This document shows positions 27,272 to 38,731 of a DNA stretch of 64,000 nucleotides, in pieces (position 1 is the first letter of the stretch; every line of letters starts with the position of its first letter). Made by a program: the position numbers and the translations under genes. The notes below the pieces were generated by a model. That model searched no databases. It saw nothing but the letters and a program-made list of their open reading frames with translations, and was not told the origin of the DNA. The DNA is taken from positions 1 through 64,000 of the forward strand of contig CAZUAI010000010.1 of the NCBI GenBank assembly GCA_964617875.1, given 5' to 3'. Source of the DNA: CAZMVY01 sp964617875. GTDB taxonomy: Bacteria > Planctomycetota > Phycisphaerae > UBA1845 > PWPN01.

Positions 27272-27709
27272 CTACCCGTCGGCGTGCGCCACCACCGCCG
27301 CGGTCGGCTTCGGCGGCCCGCCGCCAAGCTGAGCCCGGGCCCGCGAGGCCACCAGCCAGACCCCGACGACGATCAAGCCCACGCCGATCCATTGTATCGG
27401 ACTCAATCGCTCGTGAAGATAAGTTCCCGCGACAAAAACAATGATCGCGAAGCCCAGCGTCACCATGATCGGATACGCCACGCTGATCGGAAGTTCCTTT
27501 AGAGCAAATGTATACAGCACCACGTTGGCTGCGAAGCAGCATAGGCCGAGAATTAAGATCCAGTTACTCGCCAAGGCCGTGAGGATCGGTATCAGCCCTT
27601 CGCCGCTTACGGATGTCTTGAACCGCTCCATCCCGAACTTCATCATCAGGTTCGCCGCCGCGTTCAATACCAGCGCCCCACCCAACGCCACGAAATACAC
27701 CGATCGCAT
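27272..27709 (-). CDS. EamA/SMR-like small membrane transporter
   Basis: The protein has 145 residues, with an ATG after GGGAG. Four membrane helices are predicted: YFVALGGALVLNAAANLMM, the stretch around NWILILGLCCFAANVVLYTF, VAYPIMVTLGFAIIVFVAG and PIQWIGVGLIVVGVWLVA. The ELPISVAYPIMVTLGFA part resembles the small multidrug resistance and half-EamA families. It could export cations or polyamines as a dimer. The characteristic membrane Glu of EmrE is not clear, so the substrate is open. Confidence 0.75.
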   Translation of the reverse strand: MRSVYFVALGGALVLNAAANLMMKFGMERFKTSVSGEGLIPILTALASNWILILGLCCFAANVVLYTFALKELPISVAYPIMVTLGFAIIVFVAGTYLHERLSPIQWIGVGLIVVGVWLVASRARAQLGGGPPKPTAAVVAHADG

Positions 27710-27978
27710 GGAAGTCTCCCTGCGGACGCAACGCCGCTGGCTGACATCCTACAATCACACGCCGACAAACGGAAACGCCATACGGGCGCATGGCCGTTCG
27801 CGCCACACTCCCGGCGCTGGCGTTGCGCGCTGTTCCGTGGTAGGATACGCGGTTCGTCTCCGGCGGCAAGGGTCGGCGCTGTAACCATCGACGCTTCAAG
27901 CCTTTGCAACAAACGCTCCCGCCGCGGAGCTTGAGGCGACGCCGGGCGCGAAACCGGCGCCTGCGGGCTGGGCAACCA

Positions 27979-29286
27979 GTGAACGAAAAGACCTGGGAAG
28001 ACATCCTCCGCTACCTCCGCGACAAGCACGCCGCCCTCGCGCGCGCCTGGTTCCCCGAACTCGTGCCGCTCGGTTTGAACCACGGCGTCCTCGACATTCA
28101 GACGGCCAGCACTGCCCAGCACCAGTATCTCACCCAGTACTGTGTTCACGCCTTCAACGAGGCCGCTCAGGCGGCCACCGGCCGCCTCGTCTCCGTGCGA
28201 TTCACAAGCCCGCCGACCGGCGCGGAAACCGCCGCCCCGCTCTCCTTCGAGCGCGAGACGGCCCGCGCCAACCTCAACCCGGACTACAGCTTCGAGAACT
28301 TCGTCGTCGGTCCGTGCAACCAGCTCGCGCACGCGGCCTGCGTGGCCGTAGGGGACAACCCCGGCACCACGTACAACCCGCTCTTCGTCCACGGCAACGT
28401 CGGCCTTGGCAAGACGCACCTCCTCCAGGCCGCGTGCCACCGCATCCGCGAAAAGGCCGCGGACCCGAAGATCCTCTTCCTCTCGTGCGAGACGTTCACG
28501 AACCACTTCATCGAGGCCATCGAACGGGGCGCGCTGCACCAGTTCCGCTATCGCTACCGGTACGTCGATGTGCTCGTCATTGACGACGTCCAGTTTCTCG
28601 CCCGGCGCGAACGCAGCCAGGAGGAGTTCTTCCACACGTTTAACACGCTCTTTCAGGCCCAGAAGCAGATCATCCTCTCGGCCGACAGCCCGCCGAAGGA
28701 CATCGCCGGCATGGAGGACCGCCTCATCAGCCGCTTCAACTGGGGCCTCGTCGTCCGCATCGACCCGCCGTGCCTCGATACGCGCATCGCCATCATCCAG
28801 AAGAAGGCACGCATCCGCTGCATCGCGCTCCCGGACGACGTCGTGTACTACATTGCCTCCACGATCGATTCGAACACCCGCGAACTCGAGGGCGCCATCA
28901 CCAAGGTGAACGCCGTGGCCCAGCAGTACGGCGGGCAGATCGACCTCGAAATCGCCAGAATGGCCCTCGGCGACGACACCACCATCCGCCGCCCGGAGGT
29001 CACCGTCCCCAAGATCCTCGACGCCGTCGTCAAGGAGTTCGGCGTCCGCCTGTCGGACCTCCAGGGCAAGAAACGGAGCAAGTCCATCGCCTTCGCGCGG
29101 CAGGTCTGCATGTACCTGGCCCGCGAGCTGACGCGCCAGAGTCTGGAAGAGATCGGAAAGTGCTTCGGCGGCCGCAACCACACCACCGTGCTGCACGCCA
29201 CGCGCCTCGTGCGCGACCTCCGCCAGAAGGACGCCGAACTTGACCGCACGCTCGCCCGACTGACCGAGGAGCTGCGACGCCGATGA
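27979..29286 (+). CDS. dnaA: chromosomal replication initiator DnaA
   Basis: The protein has 435 residues from the GTG at 27979. Domain I begins with TWEDILRYLRDKHAALAR. The AAA+ domain III shows YSFENFVVGPCNQLAHAA, Walker A GNVGLGKTH (139-147) and Walker B VLVIDDVQFL (198-207). Domain IV ends with the DnaA-box-reading signature FGGRNHTTVLHATR. The linker domain II is very short. It opens the origin and starts replication. It is the first gene of dnaA-dnaN-dciA-gyrB. The ribosome site is weak, and a TTG 25 codons upstream cannot be fully excluded. Confidence 0.95.
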   Translation: MNEKTWEDILRYLRDKHAALARAWFPELVPLGLNHGVLDIQTASTAQHQYLTQYCVHAFNEAAQAATGRLVSVRFTSPPTGAETAAPLSFERETARANLNPDYSFENFVVGPCNQLAHAACVAVGDNPGTTYNPLFVHGNVGLGKTHLLQAACHRIREKAADPKILFLSCETFTNHFIEAIERGALHQFRYRYRYVDVLVIDDVQFLARRERSQEEFFHTFNTLFQAQKQIILSADSPPKDIAGMEDRLISRFNWGLVVRIDPPCLDTRIAIIQKKARIRCIALPDDVVYYIASTIDSNTRELEGAITKVNAVAQQYGGQIDLEIARMALGDDTTIRRPEVTVPKILDAVVKEFGVRLSDLQGKKRSKSIAFARQVCMYLARELTRQSLEEIGKCFGGRNHTTVLHATRLVRDLRQKDAELDRTLARLTEELRRR

Positions 29287-29584
29287 CGTGCCCCACACAA
29301 CAAGCGCCTGTGCACAACCTGTCGCAATCTCCGCGGAACAGGCCGCAGCGGCCGCCTGACCACGCAGTGACGCTCCGGCGCCGCCAACCGCGACACATGG
29401 CGCAACAAGTTATCCACAGCCGAAGGCCACCGTGGGCCTGCGCAACCCCTTACGAGAAAGGCCCTTACGGAGTGGTCAGCCTGGTTGTTCACAAACCCAA
29501 CAGGTCCTACGAGGGATCTGGAAGTTTCTCTCAGGACAGTTCATACTTGGGCACTGCCGAGTGGCCATCAGGAGGAGCCCTACG
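29287..29584. other. candidate oriC: dnaA-dnaN spacer with DnaA boxes
   Basis: This 298-bp spacer holds a perfect consensus DnaA box TTATCCACA (29410-29418) and two near-consensus boxes: TTGTGCACA on the minus strand (29309-29317) and TTGTTCACA (29485-29493). The surrounding sequence is clearly less GC-rich than the genes. The spacer also carries the dnaN leader with AGGAGGA just before its ATG. The dnaA-dnaN interval is a common oriC site. The upstream side of dnaA (27710-27978) shows no such boxes. Confidence 0.6.
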
Positions 29585-30688
29585 ATGCAAGTGTTCGCCA
29601 ACCGCGAGCGACTGAGCCAGGCGATCGCCGTCGCGCAAGCCGTCGTTGCCTCGCGAACGCCGAAGCCGATTCTTCAGTGCGTCAAACTGAGTGCCACGAA
29701 GGAGTCGCTGTTGCTTACGGCGACCGACCTTGAGGTCGGCATCCGGGCGCGCGTGGACACGGTGCAGGTTTCGCAGGAGGGCGAGGCCGTGGCCCCGGCC
29801 GACAAGCTGGCGCAGATCGTCCGGGAGTCGTCGGACGAGACGCTCGAACTCGAGGCCGACAGCGAGAAGTGCCATGTGCGCGGCCGCGACAGCCACTTCC
29901 AGATGTACACGCACGATGCGCGGGACTTCCCGCCGGTGCCGGAGCTGGAAGGGACGCCTGATTTTGAGGTGGACGGCCCCGTGCTTCAGAAGCTCATCGT
30001 CCAGACGCTTTATGCCGCTGCAAAGGAGAACACGCGCTATGCGATCAACGGCGCGCTGTGGCAGCGGAAGGGCAAGCGCCTGCAGCTGGTCGCGACGGAT
30101 GGCCGGCGTCTCGCGAAGGCGGCGGGGCCGCTGCAGAAGAGCGTGAAGGAGGAGGCCGCCGTCATCGTCCCGGCGAAGAGCATGTCGATCCTCCTCCGTC
30201 TGCTCGCCGAGCCGGACGGCGAGATGCCGGTTCGCGTCAAGGTGCTGCCGAACCAGATCGTCGTCCAGACCTCCCGCGCGACGCTGACCTCCGTCCTGGC
30301 CGAGGGGAACTTCCCCGACTACGAGGCCGTCATCCCGCAGGACAACGACAGGAAAATCGAACTCGGCACGGATGAGTTCCACAGTGCGGTCCGGCGGGCT
30401 TCGCTCCTGACGAGCGAGCAGTCCAAAGGCGTGCGCCTGGCGTTCAGCAAGGATCGTCTCGTCATCGCCAGCCGCGCGCCGGAACAGGGCGAGGCGACGA
30501 TCAACGTGGCGGTCACCTACGCCGGCGAGCCGGTCGAGATCGGGTTCAACCCCACGTTCCTCTGCGACGCTCTCAAGGGCATGAGCGCGGACAAGTTCAT
30601 GCTGGAGCTGAAGGACTCGACGCGGCCCGGGATCCTTCGCGTGGGCGACGACTTCACGTATGTCGTCATGCCGGTGAGTCTGTCCTGA
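29585..30688 (+). CDS. dnaN: DNA polymerase III sliding clamp (beta subunit)
   Basis: The protein has 367 residues. The ATG follows AGGAGGA, and the longer upstream frame runs into the DnaA-box spacer and is rejected. Three repeated clamp domains are visible: MQVFANRERLSQAIAVAQAV at the N terminus, the middle part with YAINGALWQRKGKRLQLVAT and GRRLAKA, and the C-terminal VMPVSLS for the usual VMP(M/V)RL end. It encircles DNA and tethers polymerase III. It lies between dnaA and the DUF721 gene. Confidence 0.95.
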   Translation: MQVFANRERLSQAIAVAQAVVASRTPKPILQCVKLSATKESLLLTATDLEVGIRARVDTVQVSQEGEAVAPADKLAQIVRESSDETLELEADSEKCHVRGRDSHFQMYTHDARDFPPVPELEGTPDFEVDGPVLQKLIVQTLYAAAKENTRYAINGALWQRKGKRLQLVATDGRRLAKAAGPLQKSVKEEAAVIVPAKSMSILLRLLAEPDGEMPVRVKVLPNQIVVQTSRATLTSVLAEGNFPDYEAVIPQDNDRKIELGTDEFHSAVRRASLLTSEQSKGVRLAFSKDRLVIASRAPEQGEATINVAVTYAGEPVEIGFNPTFLCDALKGMSADKFMLELKDSTRPGILRVGDDFTYVVMPVSLS

Positions 30689-30707
30689 TCCGCCGTGGAG
30701 GAGCGAC

Positions 30708-31168
30708 GTGGACGAGCGCCAGCTGGAATGGGTGTCGCGGAATCGGGTGCCCCGTCGGAAGGCGGAGACCATCGGCGCCCTCCTGGCGCGTGCCCGCCAG
30801 CGGGCACCGCTGAAGGTGCCGCCGTGGCGCCCGCGGATTGTGAGCGTCCTGGCCGCGGTGGCTGACCCGACGCTGGCGGAGCACGCCTGGGTGCTCGCGT
30901 TCCGGGCCGGCGTCGTCATCCTCGGGGTGGACGAGGCCGGGCTCGTGGGCGCCCTGCGGATGCGGTGGCACCGCGTCCTCCGTGAGCGGTTCGAGGCGTG
31001 CCTGCCGGATCTGGGGGTCGTTGATGTACGATTCCGCTACGCGGTTCCGCCGGCACCACCGGCGCCGCGGGTGAGCCCCGAGGAAGTGGAACGCTGGGCT
31101 GAAGAAGGGCGCCGGGACGGGGCTGGTGCTCCCGTGCCGACAGACGGCCCTGACATGAGCGAGGTCTT

Positions 31169-31172
<4 letters not shown>
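30708..31172 (+). CDS. dciA: DUF721/DciA-family protein
   Basis: The protein has 154 residues from a GTG after GGAGGAGC. The DUF721 core is at residues about 60-115: TLAEHAWVLAFRAGVVILGV, SEVEAGL-type turn and LRMRWHRVLRERFEACLPD. DciA proteins load the replicative helicase DnaB in bacteria lacking DnaC. The position between dnaN and gyrB is typical of this family. A Pro-rich and acidic tail follows. Its stop overlaps the gyrB start by four bases. Confidence 0.8.
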
Positions 31173-33784
<2,612 letters not shown>

Positions 33785-34091
33785 GCCCGCCTTACAGCGG
33801 TGGCGGTAGCCGATCAGCGGCAGTGGAGGCCGTTGATTTCAGCGGCGCCGCACGCGTGGATCGGCGCGGAGCCGGTCAAAGGGTGGTTGGTCAACCGGCA
33901 AGTGGTCGGCATCTTGACGTCTGGCCGTCAGTGGCATATAGTGTACCCCGAGATCGGGGGACATAGCGCGGTTGGCCTCGATCGGCTGTCTGTGGCGCGC
34001 AGGGATGCGGCGCGGGCGGCATGCTTGCCGGAGCTTGTGGCCCTGGGAATAAGCCTGCCGAAGACTCCCCACGTCGCGCGAGGGATCGGTC
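33785..34091. other. spacer between gyrB and the LysM gene
   Basis: This 307-bp stretch contains no gene. It carries the promoter at 33914-33942 and an untranslated leader of about 143 nt for the LysM gene. Confidence 0.5.
33914..33942 (+). promoter_or_regulatory. sigma-70-type promoter of the LysM gene
   Basis: TTGACG (33914-33919), a 17-bp spacer and TATAGT (33937-33942): five of six consensus bases in each element. Confidence 0.65.
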
Positions 34092-35207
34092 ATGCGACTC
34101 GAATACAAGATCGGTGTTATCGTTGCGGTCCTGGTTGTTGGCGCCGGCGCGTGGTTTTTCCTTTCGAGGGATCGAGGGTCGGCCGGCAGCTCCGGGACGC
34201 AGGTGACAAAGTCGGAACCGGCGAAAACCCCGATCGCCACCCCGAAGCCGCCAGCACCCGCGGCGCCGGGGAAGCCGGCGCCGATCGCGCAGCACACACC
34301 GGCGCCTGCCGGCGTAGCACAACCGCCGCGACCGGTAGCGTCGCCCACGACGCGGCCGACCCTGCCATCGCCGACGCTGTCGCTTGGGCCCGACGCGAGC
34401 GCGGTCCCCGGCATTCGCTCACAAACCCCCTTGCCGACGCCGTCCGAGCCAGCCGCCAAAGCGCCGTCCGCCGAGGTGCTCACCCGGTCAACGCCGATGA
34501 CCCCGCCGGCCACGCAGCCGGTCCGCCTCACGCCGCCCGCGCTGCCGCCGAGCGTCGCGGCCGCGCCGGCACCGACGCCGTCGATCAGCCCATCCCCGAT
34601 CGCAAGGGTTGCGCCGCCGTCGCCGGCCGTCTCGCCGACGGCCTCCGCAGCGCCGTCGGAAAGGGGGGCCGCCCGCACCCACATCATGAAACAGGGCGAT
34701 ACGATCCAGGGCCTGGCGATCAAATACTATGGCTCCGCCAGACACGCCTCGCTGATCAGTGAGGCCAACAAGCAGTTCGCCGACCCGCGCCGCATCCCCG
34801 TCGGCGCGAAGCTGACGATTCCGCCCGCACCGCTCGCGTCGCCCGAGGCGCCGAAGGTGGCCGACGCCGGCGCGCGCCCCACGACGCGCCCGGCCGTCGC
34901 ATCCCACGCGCCGAGCGCCGCCCCGCTCCGCCAGCCGCCGAACACGAAGCCCTACGTCGTCAAGAAGGGCGACAACTGGTACCGCCTTGCCGCGCAGTGC
35001 TACGGCAGCGAGTCGGAGTTCCCGCAGTTGTTCGAGCTCAACCGGCGCTCCGCAGCCGAGACCGTGAAGTCGCGCCCGTTGCGCGTGGGTGAGACGATCT
35101 TCGTGCCGGCGACGGCGTCCGTGGGTTCGCCGGGCGCGTCTTCCGCCGTGCCTCCGGCGCCTGCGTCCCCGACGCGCACGCTGATGGGCACGACGGCGAA
35201 GCCGTGA
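34092..35207 (+). CDS. membrane-anchored protein with two LysM domains
   Basis: The protein has 371 residues, with an ATG after GAGGGATCGGTC. One N-terminal membrane helix (KIGVIVAVLVVGAGAWFFL) leaves the rest outside the cytoplasm. Residues about 35-190 form a low-complexity Pro/Ala/Ser/Thr linker. Two LysM domains follow: HIMKQGDTIQGLAIKYYGSA (about 198-245) and YVVKKGDNWYRLAAQCYGSE (about 295-345). LysM binds N-acetylglucosamine-containing glycans such as peptidoglycan. No enzymatic domain is present, so it may be a wall-spanning scaffold. Confidence 0.8.
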   Translation: MRLEYKIGVIVAVLVVGAGAWFFLSRDRGSAGSSGTQVTKSEPAKTPIATPKPPAPAAPGKPAPIAQHTPAPAGVAQPPRPVASPTTRPTLPSPTLSLGPDASAVPGIRSQTPLPTPSEPAAKAPSAEVLTRSTPMTPPATQPVRLTPPALPPSVAAAPAPTPSISPSPIARVAPPSPAVSPTASAAPSERGAARTHIMKQGDTIQGLAIKYYGSARHASLISEANKQFADPRRIPVGAKLTIPPAPLASPEAPKVADAGARPTTRPAVASHAPSAAPLRQPPNTKPYVVKKGDNWYRLAAQCYGSESEFPQLFELNRRSAAETVKSRPLRVGETIFVPATASVGSPGASSAVPPAPASPTRTLMGTTAKP

Positions 35208-35286
35208 TTGCGCCGCCGGCGCGGCGAACCCCCGGGCGTCCGGCGTCCGCGTTTCGCGAAATCAGGCCGTCGTGTAGACTGACATC

Positions 35287-37173
35287 ATGGCAACGGCGTC
35301 CCCAGCGGCGCGAACCACTCCGTGGGTGTTCGTTGCTCTGATCGGCATCCTCACGCTTGCCGCGTTTCTGTTCCTGACGGGCATCACGTGGGGCCTTCCG
35401 TCACGGGCGGCGGACCGCTATCTCTTCGGCGGGAAGCCGGCGTGGAGCGGCAAGCGCATCGCCGACTTGACGCGGGCCGACCGGCGGTGGAACCCGCGGC
35501 GCGGGGCCGACGTCGATATCGACCCGCTCGCGGGACGCAGCGGCCCGATCCCGCTCAACGACACCGACGAGAAACGCGCCGCGATCCTCCTCCGCTACCG
35601 CCTCTATACGTCGCAGCCGGACGAGATGATCACGATGATGGCGCTCGCATCCATGAAGCCGGGCGAGCGCGATTTCGACCCCAGGCTCTACCAGTACGGC
35701 GGGCTGTTCATCTACCCGATCGGGGCGCTGCTCCGGCTCTGCTCGCTCGTCGGCCTGGTCCATGTGACGGCCGACCTGAGCTACTATCTCGACCGGCCGG
35801 AGGAGTTCGCGAAGTTCTACATCGTCGCCCGCTGCTACGTCGTCGCGTCCGGGCTGGCCGGCGCGATCGCCGTGTTCGGGATCACGCGACGCATTGTCGC
35901 CGGCCTGGCGGCGCCGCCGGGGCCGGACGCCCGCCCCAGGGTCCTCCCGCTTCCCGCGATGGCCGGTCTCTCTGCCGCGCTCTTCTACATCCTGATGCCC
36001 GTGGTCATCAACATGGCCCACGAGGCCAAGCCGCACCTGCCCGGGGCCGTGCTGATGCTGTACGCCGTCCTCGCCGCGATGCGGTACGTCGATCGGCCGA
36101 CGTGGCGGAGGGCGGCCGTCGCCGGCATCCTGTGCGGGTCTTCGTTCGGCATGGTCCTGTCGAGCTGGCCGGTCTTCGTCGTGCTGCCGCTGATGACGCT
36201 GCTGGATCGCCACGGCTGGTCGCGGCGGGCGGCGACGGCGGCGCTCGCGTGCGGCATCGGCGGCGTCACGTACCTCGCCACAAACCCGTACATCCTCATC
36301 AACCTGTTTCGGAACCGGGACGTGCTGCGGTCGAACTTCGGCAACTCGCTGGCGATGTACGAGATCCACCGGTTGCTGGACGGGTGGCTGAACGTCTTCG
36401 TGCTGATGGTCGAAGGGACGTCGCTGCTGCCGGCGGCGTCGGGGCTGTTTGGCGTCGGGGCGATGATCGTGTGGGCCGCGCCGGGCCGCCGCGGCGCGTC
36501 AGGCCCGGCGGACGAGTCCGGCGGCGCGGCGGGCTCCGCGCTGTGGCTTCTTCTGGTGCCGGCGGGGCTGATCGTCGCCCAATTCGTGGCGATCGGCGCG
36601 GGCAAACCGGGCGAGTATGGACGATTCGCGATCTTCCCCGATGTCACGCTGGCGATCGCCGCCGCCGTCCTGGTCTGGCGCAGGGAACGATACCGCACGA
36701 GCGTTCGGCTGGCGCTGTCCGCGTTGCTGGCGCTCGGCACGGCCACGCGGGGGGACCACTACCTGTCGCAGTTCCAGGCCGACGCGCAAGGGCGGGGCAG
36801 CCGCGCACAATGCGCCGCGCGCCTGGCCGAAATCCGTGGCCGGCTCGGCCCGCTGTCGGTGGCGCTGTACGCCGAACCGGCACCGTACTGCATGCCGCCT
36901 CTGGATGTGATCGAGAACCGGCTCTATCTGCTGCCGGCCGGCGGCGCCGCACCCGACCCGTGGGATGACGAACCGAACCTTGTCATCACCACGGATGAGA
37001 CGGAGCGCGACGTGTTCCACTGGCGCCCGCACAGGGTTGTGCTGACGGAGGGCGGCACGTTCCCGCGGATCGGCAGCCGTCGCGCCCTGATCAGTTGGGC
37101 GAACAAGACGTTCGAGTTCGAGGTCCTCCGGCCGCGCGCCGGGCAGGAGGCGGCCACCCGCCATGCGCGTTAG
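35287..37173 (+). CDS. PMT/GT39-like multi-pass membrane glycosyltransferase
   Basis: The protein has 628 residues with about ten membrane helices (for example WVFVALIGILTLAAFLFLTG and the stretches near residues 230-260 and 280-345). The first periplasmic loop contains SQPDEMITMMALASM, like the HPDE motif of the dolichyl-phosphate-mannose mannosyltransferase/ArnT superfamily, whose Asp-Glu is catalytic. These enzymes transfer sugars from lipid-linked donors to proteins, lipids or glycans. The last 150 residues are soluble. The ATG has no ribosome site; TAGACT lies six bases upstream, suggesting a leaderless mRNA. It overlaps the next gene by 11 bases. Confidence 0.7.
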   Translation: MATASPAARTTPWVFVALIGILTLAAFLFLTGITWGLPSRAADRYLFGGKPAWSGKRIADLTRADRRWNPRRGADVDIDPLAGRSGPIPLNDTDEKRAAILLRYRLYTSQPDEMITMMALASMKPGERDFDPRLYQYGGLFIYPIGALLRLCSLVGLVHVTADLSYYLDRPEEFAKFYIVARCYVVASGLAGAIAVFGITRRIVAGLAAPPGPDARPRVLPLPAMAGLSAALFYILMPVVINMAHEAKPHLPGAVLMLYAVLAAMRYVDRPTWRRAAVAGILCGSSFGMVLSSWPVFVVLPLMTLLDRHGWSRRAATAALACGIGGVTYLATNPYILINLFRNRDVLRSNFGNSLAMYEIHRLLDGWLNVFVLMVEGTSLLPAASGLFGVGAMIVWAAPGRRGASGPADESGGAAGSALWLLLVPAGLIVAQFVAIGAGKPGEYGRFAIFPDVTLAIAAAVLVWRRERYRTSVRLALSALLALGTATRGDHYLSQFQADAQGRGSRAQCAARLAEIRGRLGPLSVALYAEPAPYCMPPLDVIENRLYLLPAGGAAPDPWDDEPNLVITTDETERDVFHWRPHRVVLTEGGTFPRIGSRRALISWANKTFEFEVLRPRAGQEAATRHAR

Positions 37174-37963
37174 TTGCGGAACCGTCTGCGTCCCCAGCGC
37201 CGCGAGTCTGGTTGACCGGCCGTCGCACGTGTGGCTGGCTGCCGCCGTCCAGATGATCCGTGCCGCGGGGTACGCCGCCGTCGAGGTACGCGCGAGCGAG
37301 GTTCATGCCGCATGTCCCGATTCGGAGGATACGGCCGCCGACTTTCTCGCGCTGCTCGGGCGGATCGGGCTCGAACTTTCGTCGCTCACGATCGACGACC
37401 TTGCTGCCGGTCGTCCGGCCGATGTCGATGACTGGCTGCGGGCCATCGACTCGCAGATGGCCCTCGCGCGCCGGCTGGGCCTGACGGCCGTCAATGTCGG
37501 CGCGGGCCCCCGCAGGCTCCAGCCGCCGGAGGTTCTGGGTGAAGCCCTGCGCCGCGCCGCGATTCTCGCCGGCGAGCAGGGAATGCGCCTCAACATCGCC
37601 AACCGCTGCGGCAGCCGCATCGAACAACTGGAGGATTTTCGGGGGATCGTGCATGGGCTGCCGGCGGAATCGGCGCGGATCCTCGTCGATTGCGGGGAGT
37701 TCCACGATGCCGCGGTCAACCCCTGCCACGCGCTCCGCGAGTTCCGCGGACGCGTCGGCCTGTTGCGCGTCGCCGACCGCATCGGCCGCCGGCCCGTGCC
37801 GCTCGGCGAGGGCGAGGTGAACATCCCCGCGGTGCTCGAAACGGCCCGCGACACCGGCTACGACGGCTGGATCGTGGTGACCGCGCGGGCGTCGGAGGAA
37901 CGAAACGCCGTTACCCGGCTCGCAGCGGAACGGGTATACCTCGAAGAGCAGGTCGGGAAGTGA
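37163..37963 (+). CDS. sugar phosphate isomerase/epimerase (AP endonuclease 2 family TIM barrel)
   Basis: The protein has 266 residues. The TIM-barrel pattern is visible: AVQMIRAAGYAAVEVRASEV at the start, ALARRLGLTAVNVGAG, and LVDCGEFHDAAVNPCHALRE with Asp and His positions used for metal binding in this family. GYDGWIVVTARASEERN near the C terminus replaces the usual Glu-containing strand. It is encoded within the end of the glycosyltransferase gene, so the two are likely co-expressed. The substrate is unknown. Confidence 0.72.
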   Translation: MRVSCGTVCVPSAASLVDRPSHVWLAAAVQMIRAAGYAAVEVRASEVHAACPDSEDTAADFLALLGRIGLELSSLTIDDLAAGRPADVDDWLRAIDSQMALARRLGLTAVNVGAGPRRLQPPEVLGEALRRAAILAGEQGMRLNIANRCGSRIEQLEDFRGIVHGLPAESARILVDCGEFHDAAVNPCHALREFRGRVGLLRVADRIGRRPVPLGEGEVNIPAVLETARDTGYDGWIVVTARASEERNAVTRLAAERVYLEEQVGK

Positions 37964-38015
37964 AGACCGGCAGGGTTCCGAAGAGGCAGGAAAGACGCTC
38001 GCACCGCCATGGGCG

Positions 38016-38043
38016 GCGGCCGAGGGCCGCGCGAGTTTCTTTT
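38016..38043 (+). terminator. rho-independent-like terminator
   Basis: GCGGCC (38016-38021) and GGCCGC (38025-38030) form a 6-bp stem with a GAG loop; the T-rich tail TTTCTTTT follows at 38036-38043. It lies downstream of the isomerase gene, between convergent genes. Confidence 0.45.
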
Positions 38044-38065
38044 CCGCTCCTTGCTCCGGCCTTCG

Positions 38066-38677
38066 CTATTCCTGCGCCGGCGCCCGCTGTTGTTCGCGGA
38101 CGCGCCGGTCGGCCTCGTCGAAGCCCTCCGCCCGGTCGCGGATCAGCCCCGTGTCCATCTGGTCCCACACCTTGAGCACCGAGCGGCCCGCCTCAGACAG
38201 GCCGGCCTGGCCCTCGTCCGCCCCGGCGCCGATCGCCAGCACCTCGTCGAGCCGCTGCTGATAGATCTCCGTGGTGACGGCGTCGTCCTCGATCATCCGG
38301 CTCAGTCGCAGGAGGTCCTTTTCGCTGATGAGCCCCAGGCGGTTCCCGTGCAGCGCAGCGCGCTCGGCGTTTTCGCGGAGCATCCGCAGGCGCGACACCG
38401 TCATCATTTCCTTGCTGCGGATGTTGAGCTGGCGCGAGAGCATGAGCTGCTCGCTCGTCTTCATCTCGAACTCCTGGGCGAGCACCCGCCGGACCTCGGG
38501 CGTCTTCTCCGCGGCGCCCCTCTCAAAGATCTGCTGCTTCTCGCCCGCCAGCTTCTGAATGCGGCCGAGCAGCTGCGTGCGGTCCTTCTCCAGCAGCAGT
38601 TCCTGCCGCCGAAGCTCCGAGCGCGTCATGCGGGAAAGCGGCTTCTGCTTCTTGGTCAACCAGGCGAGCAGGCTCAT
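38066..38677 (-). CDS. helical coiled-coil protein, possibly ESCRT-III/PspA-like (short paralogue)
   Basis: The protein has 203 residues, with an ATG after AAAGGGG. It is almost entirely helical, with a basic first half (RMTRSELRRQELLLEKDRTQ) and an acidic second half. It aligns by eye over its whole length with the C-terminal 204 residues of the adjacent gene: both have an L-rich hairpin, a TPEVRRVLAQEFEMKTSE / SDIVRRRVASQLAQHRRE step, a central hydrophobic helix and an E-D-L turn. This pattern, basic amphipathic start, helical hairpin and acidic tail, is that of the ESCRT-III/Vipp1/PspA superfamily, which bends membranes. That assignment is inference. No enzymatic motif is seen. Confidence 0.55.
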   Translation of the reverse strand: MSLLAWLTKKQKPLSRMTRSELRRQELLLEKDRTQLLGRIQKLAGEKQQIFERGAAEKTPEVRRVLAQEFEMKTSEQLMLSRQLNIRSKEMMTVSRLRMLRENAERAALHGNRLGLISEKDLLRLSRMIEDDAVTTEIYQQRLDEVLAIGAGADEGQAGLSEAGRSVLKVWDQMDTGLIRDRAEGFDEADRRVREQQRAPAQE

Positions 38678-38731
38678 GGCGTCTGCCCCTTTCCCGCTTT
38701 CTCACGTTTCCGGCTTCCCGCGTTCATCTTC

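Noticed and set aside
33800..34762. 320-residue plus-strand frame overlapping the LysM gene
   Set aside because: The overlapping LysM frame has a membrane anchor and two LysM domains, while this frame has none and crosses the promoter.
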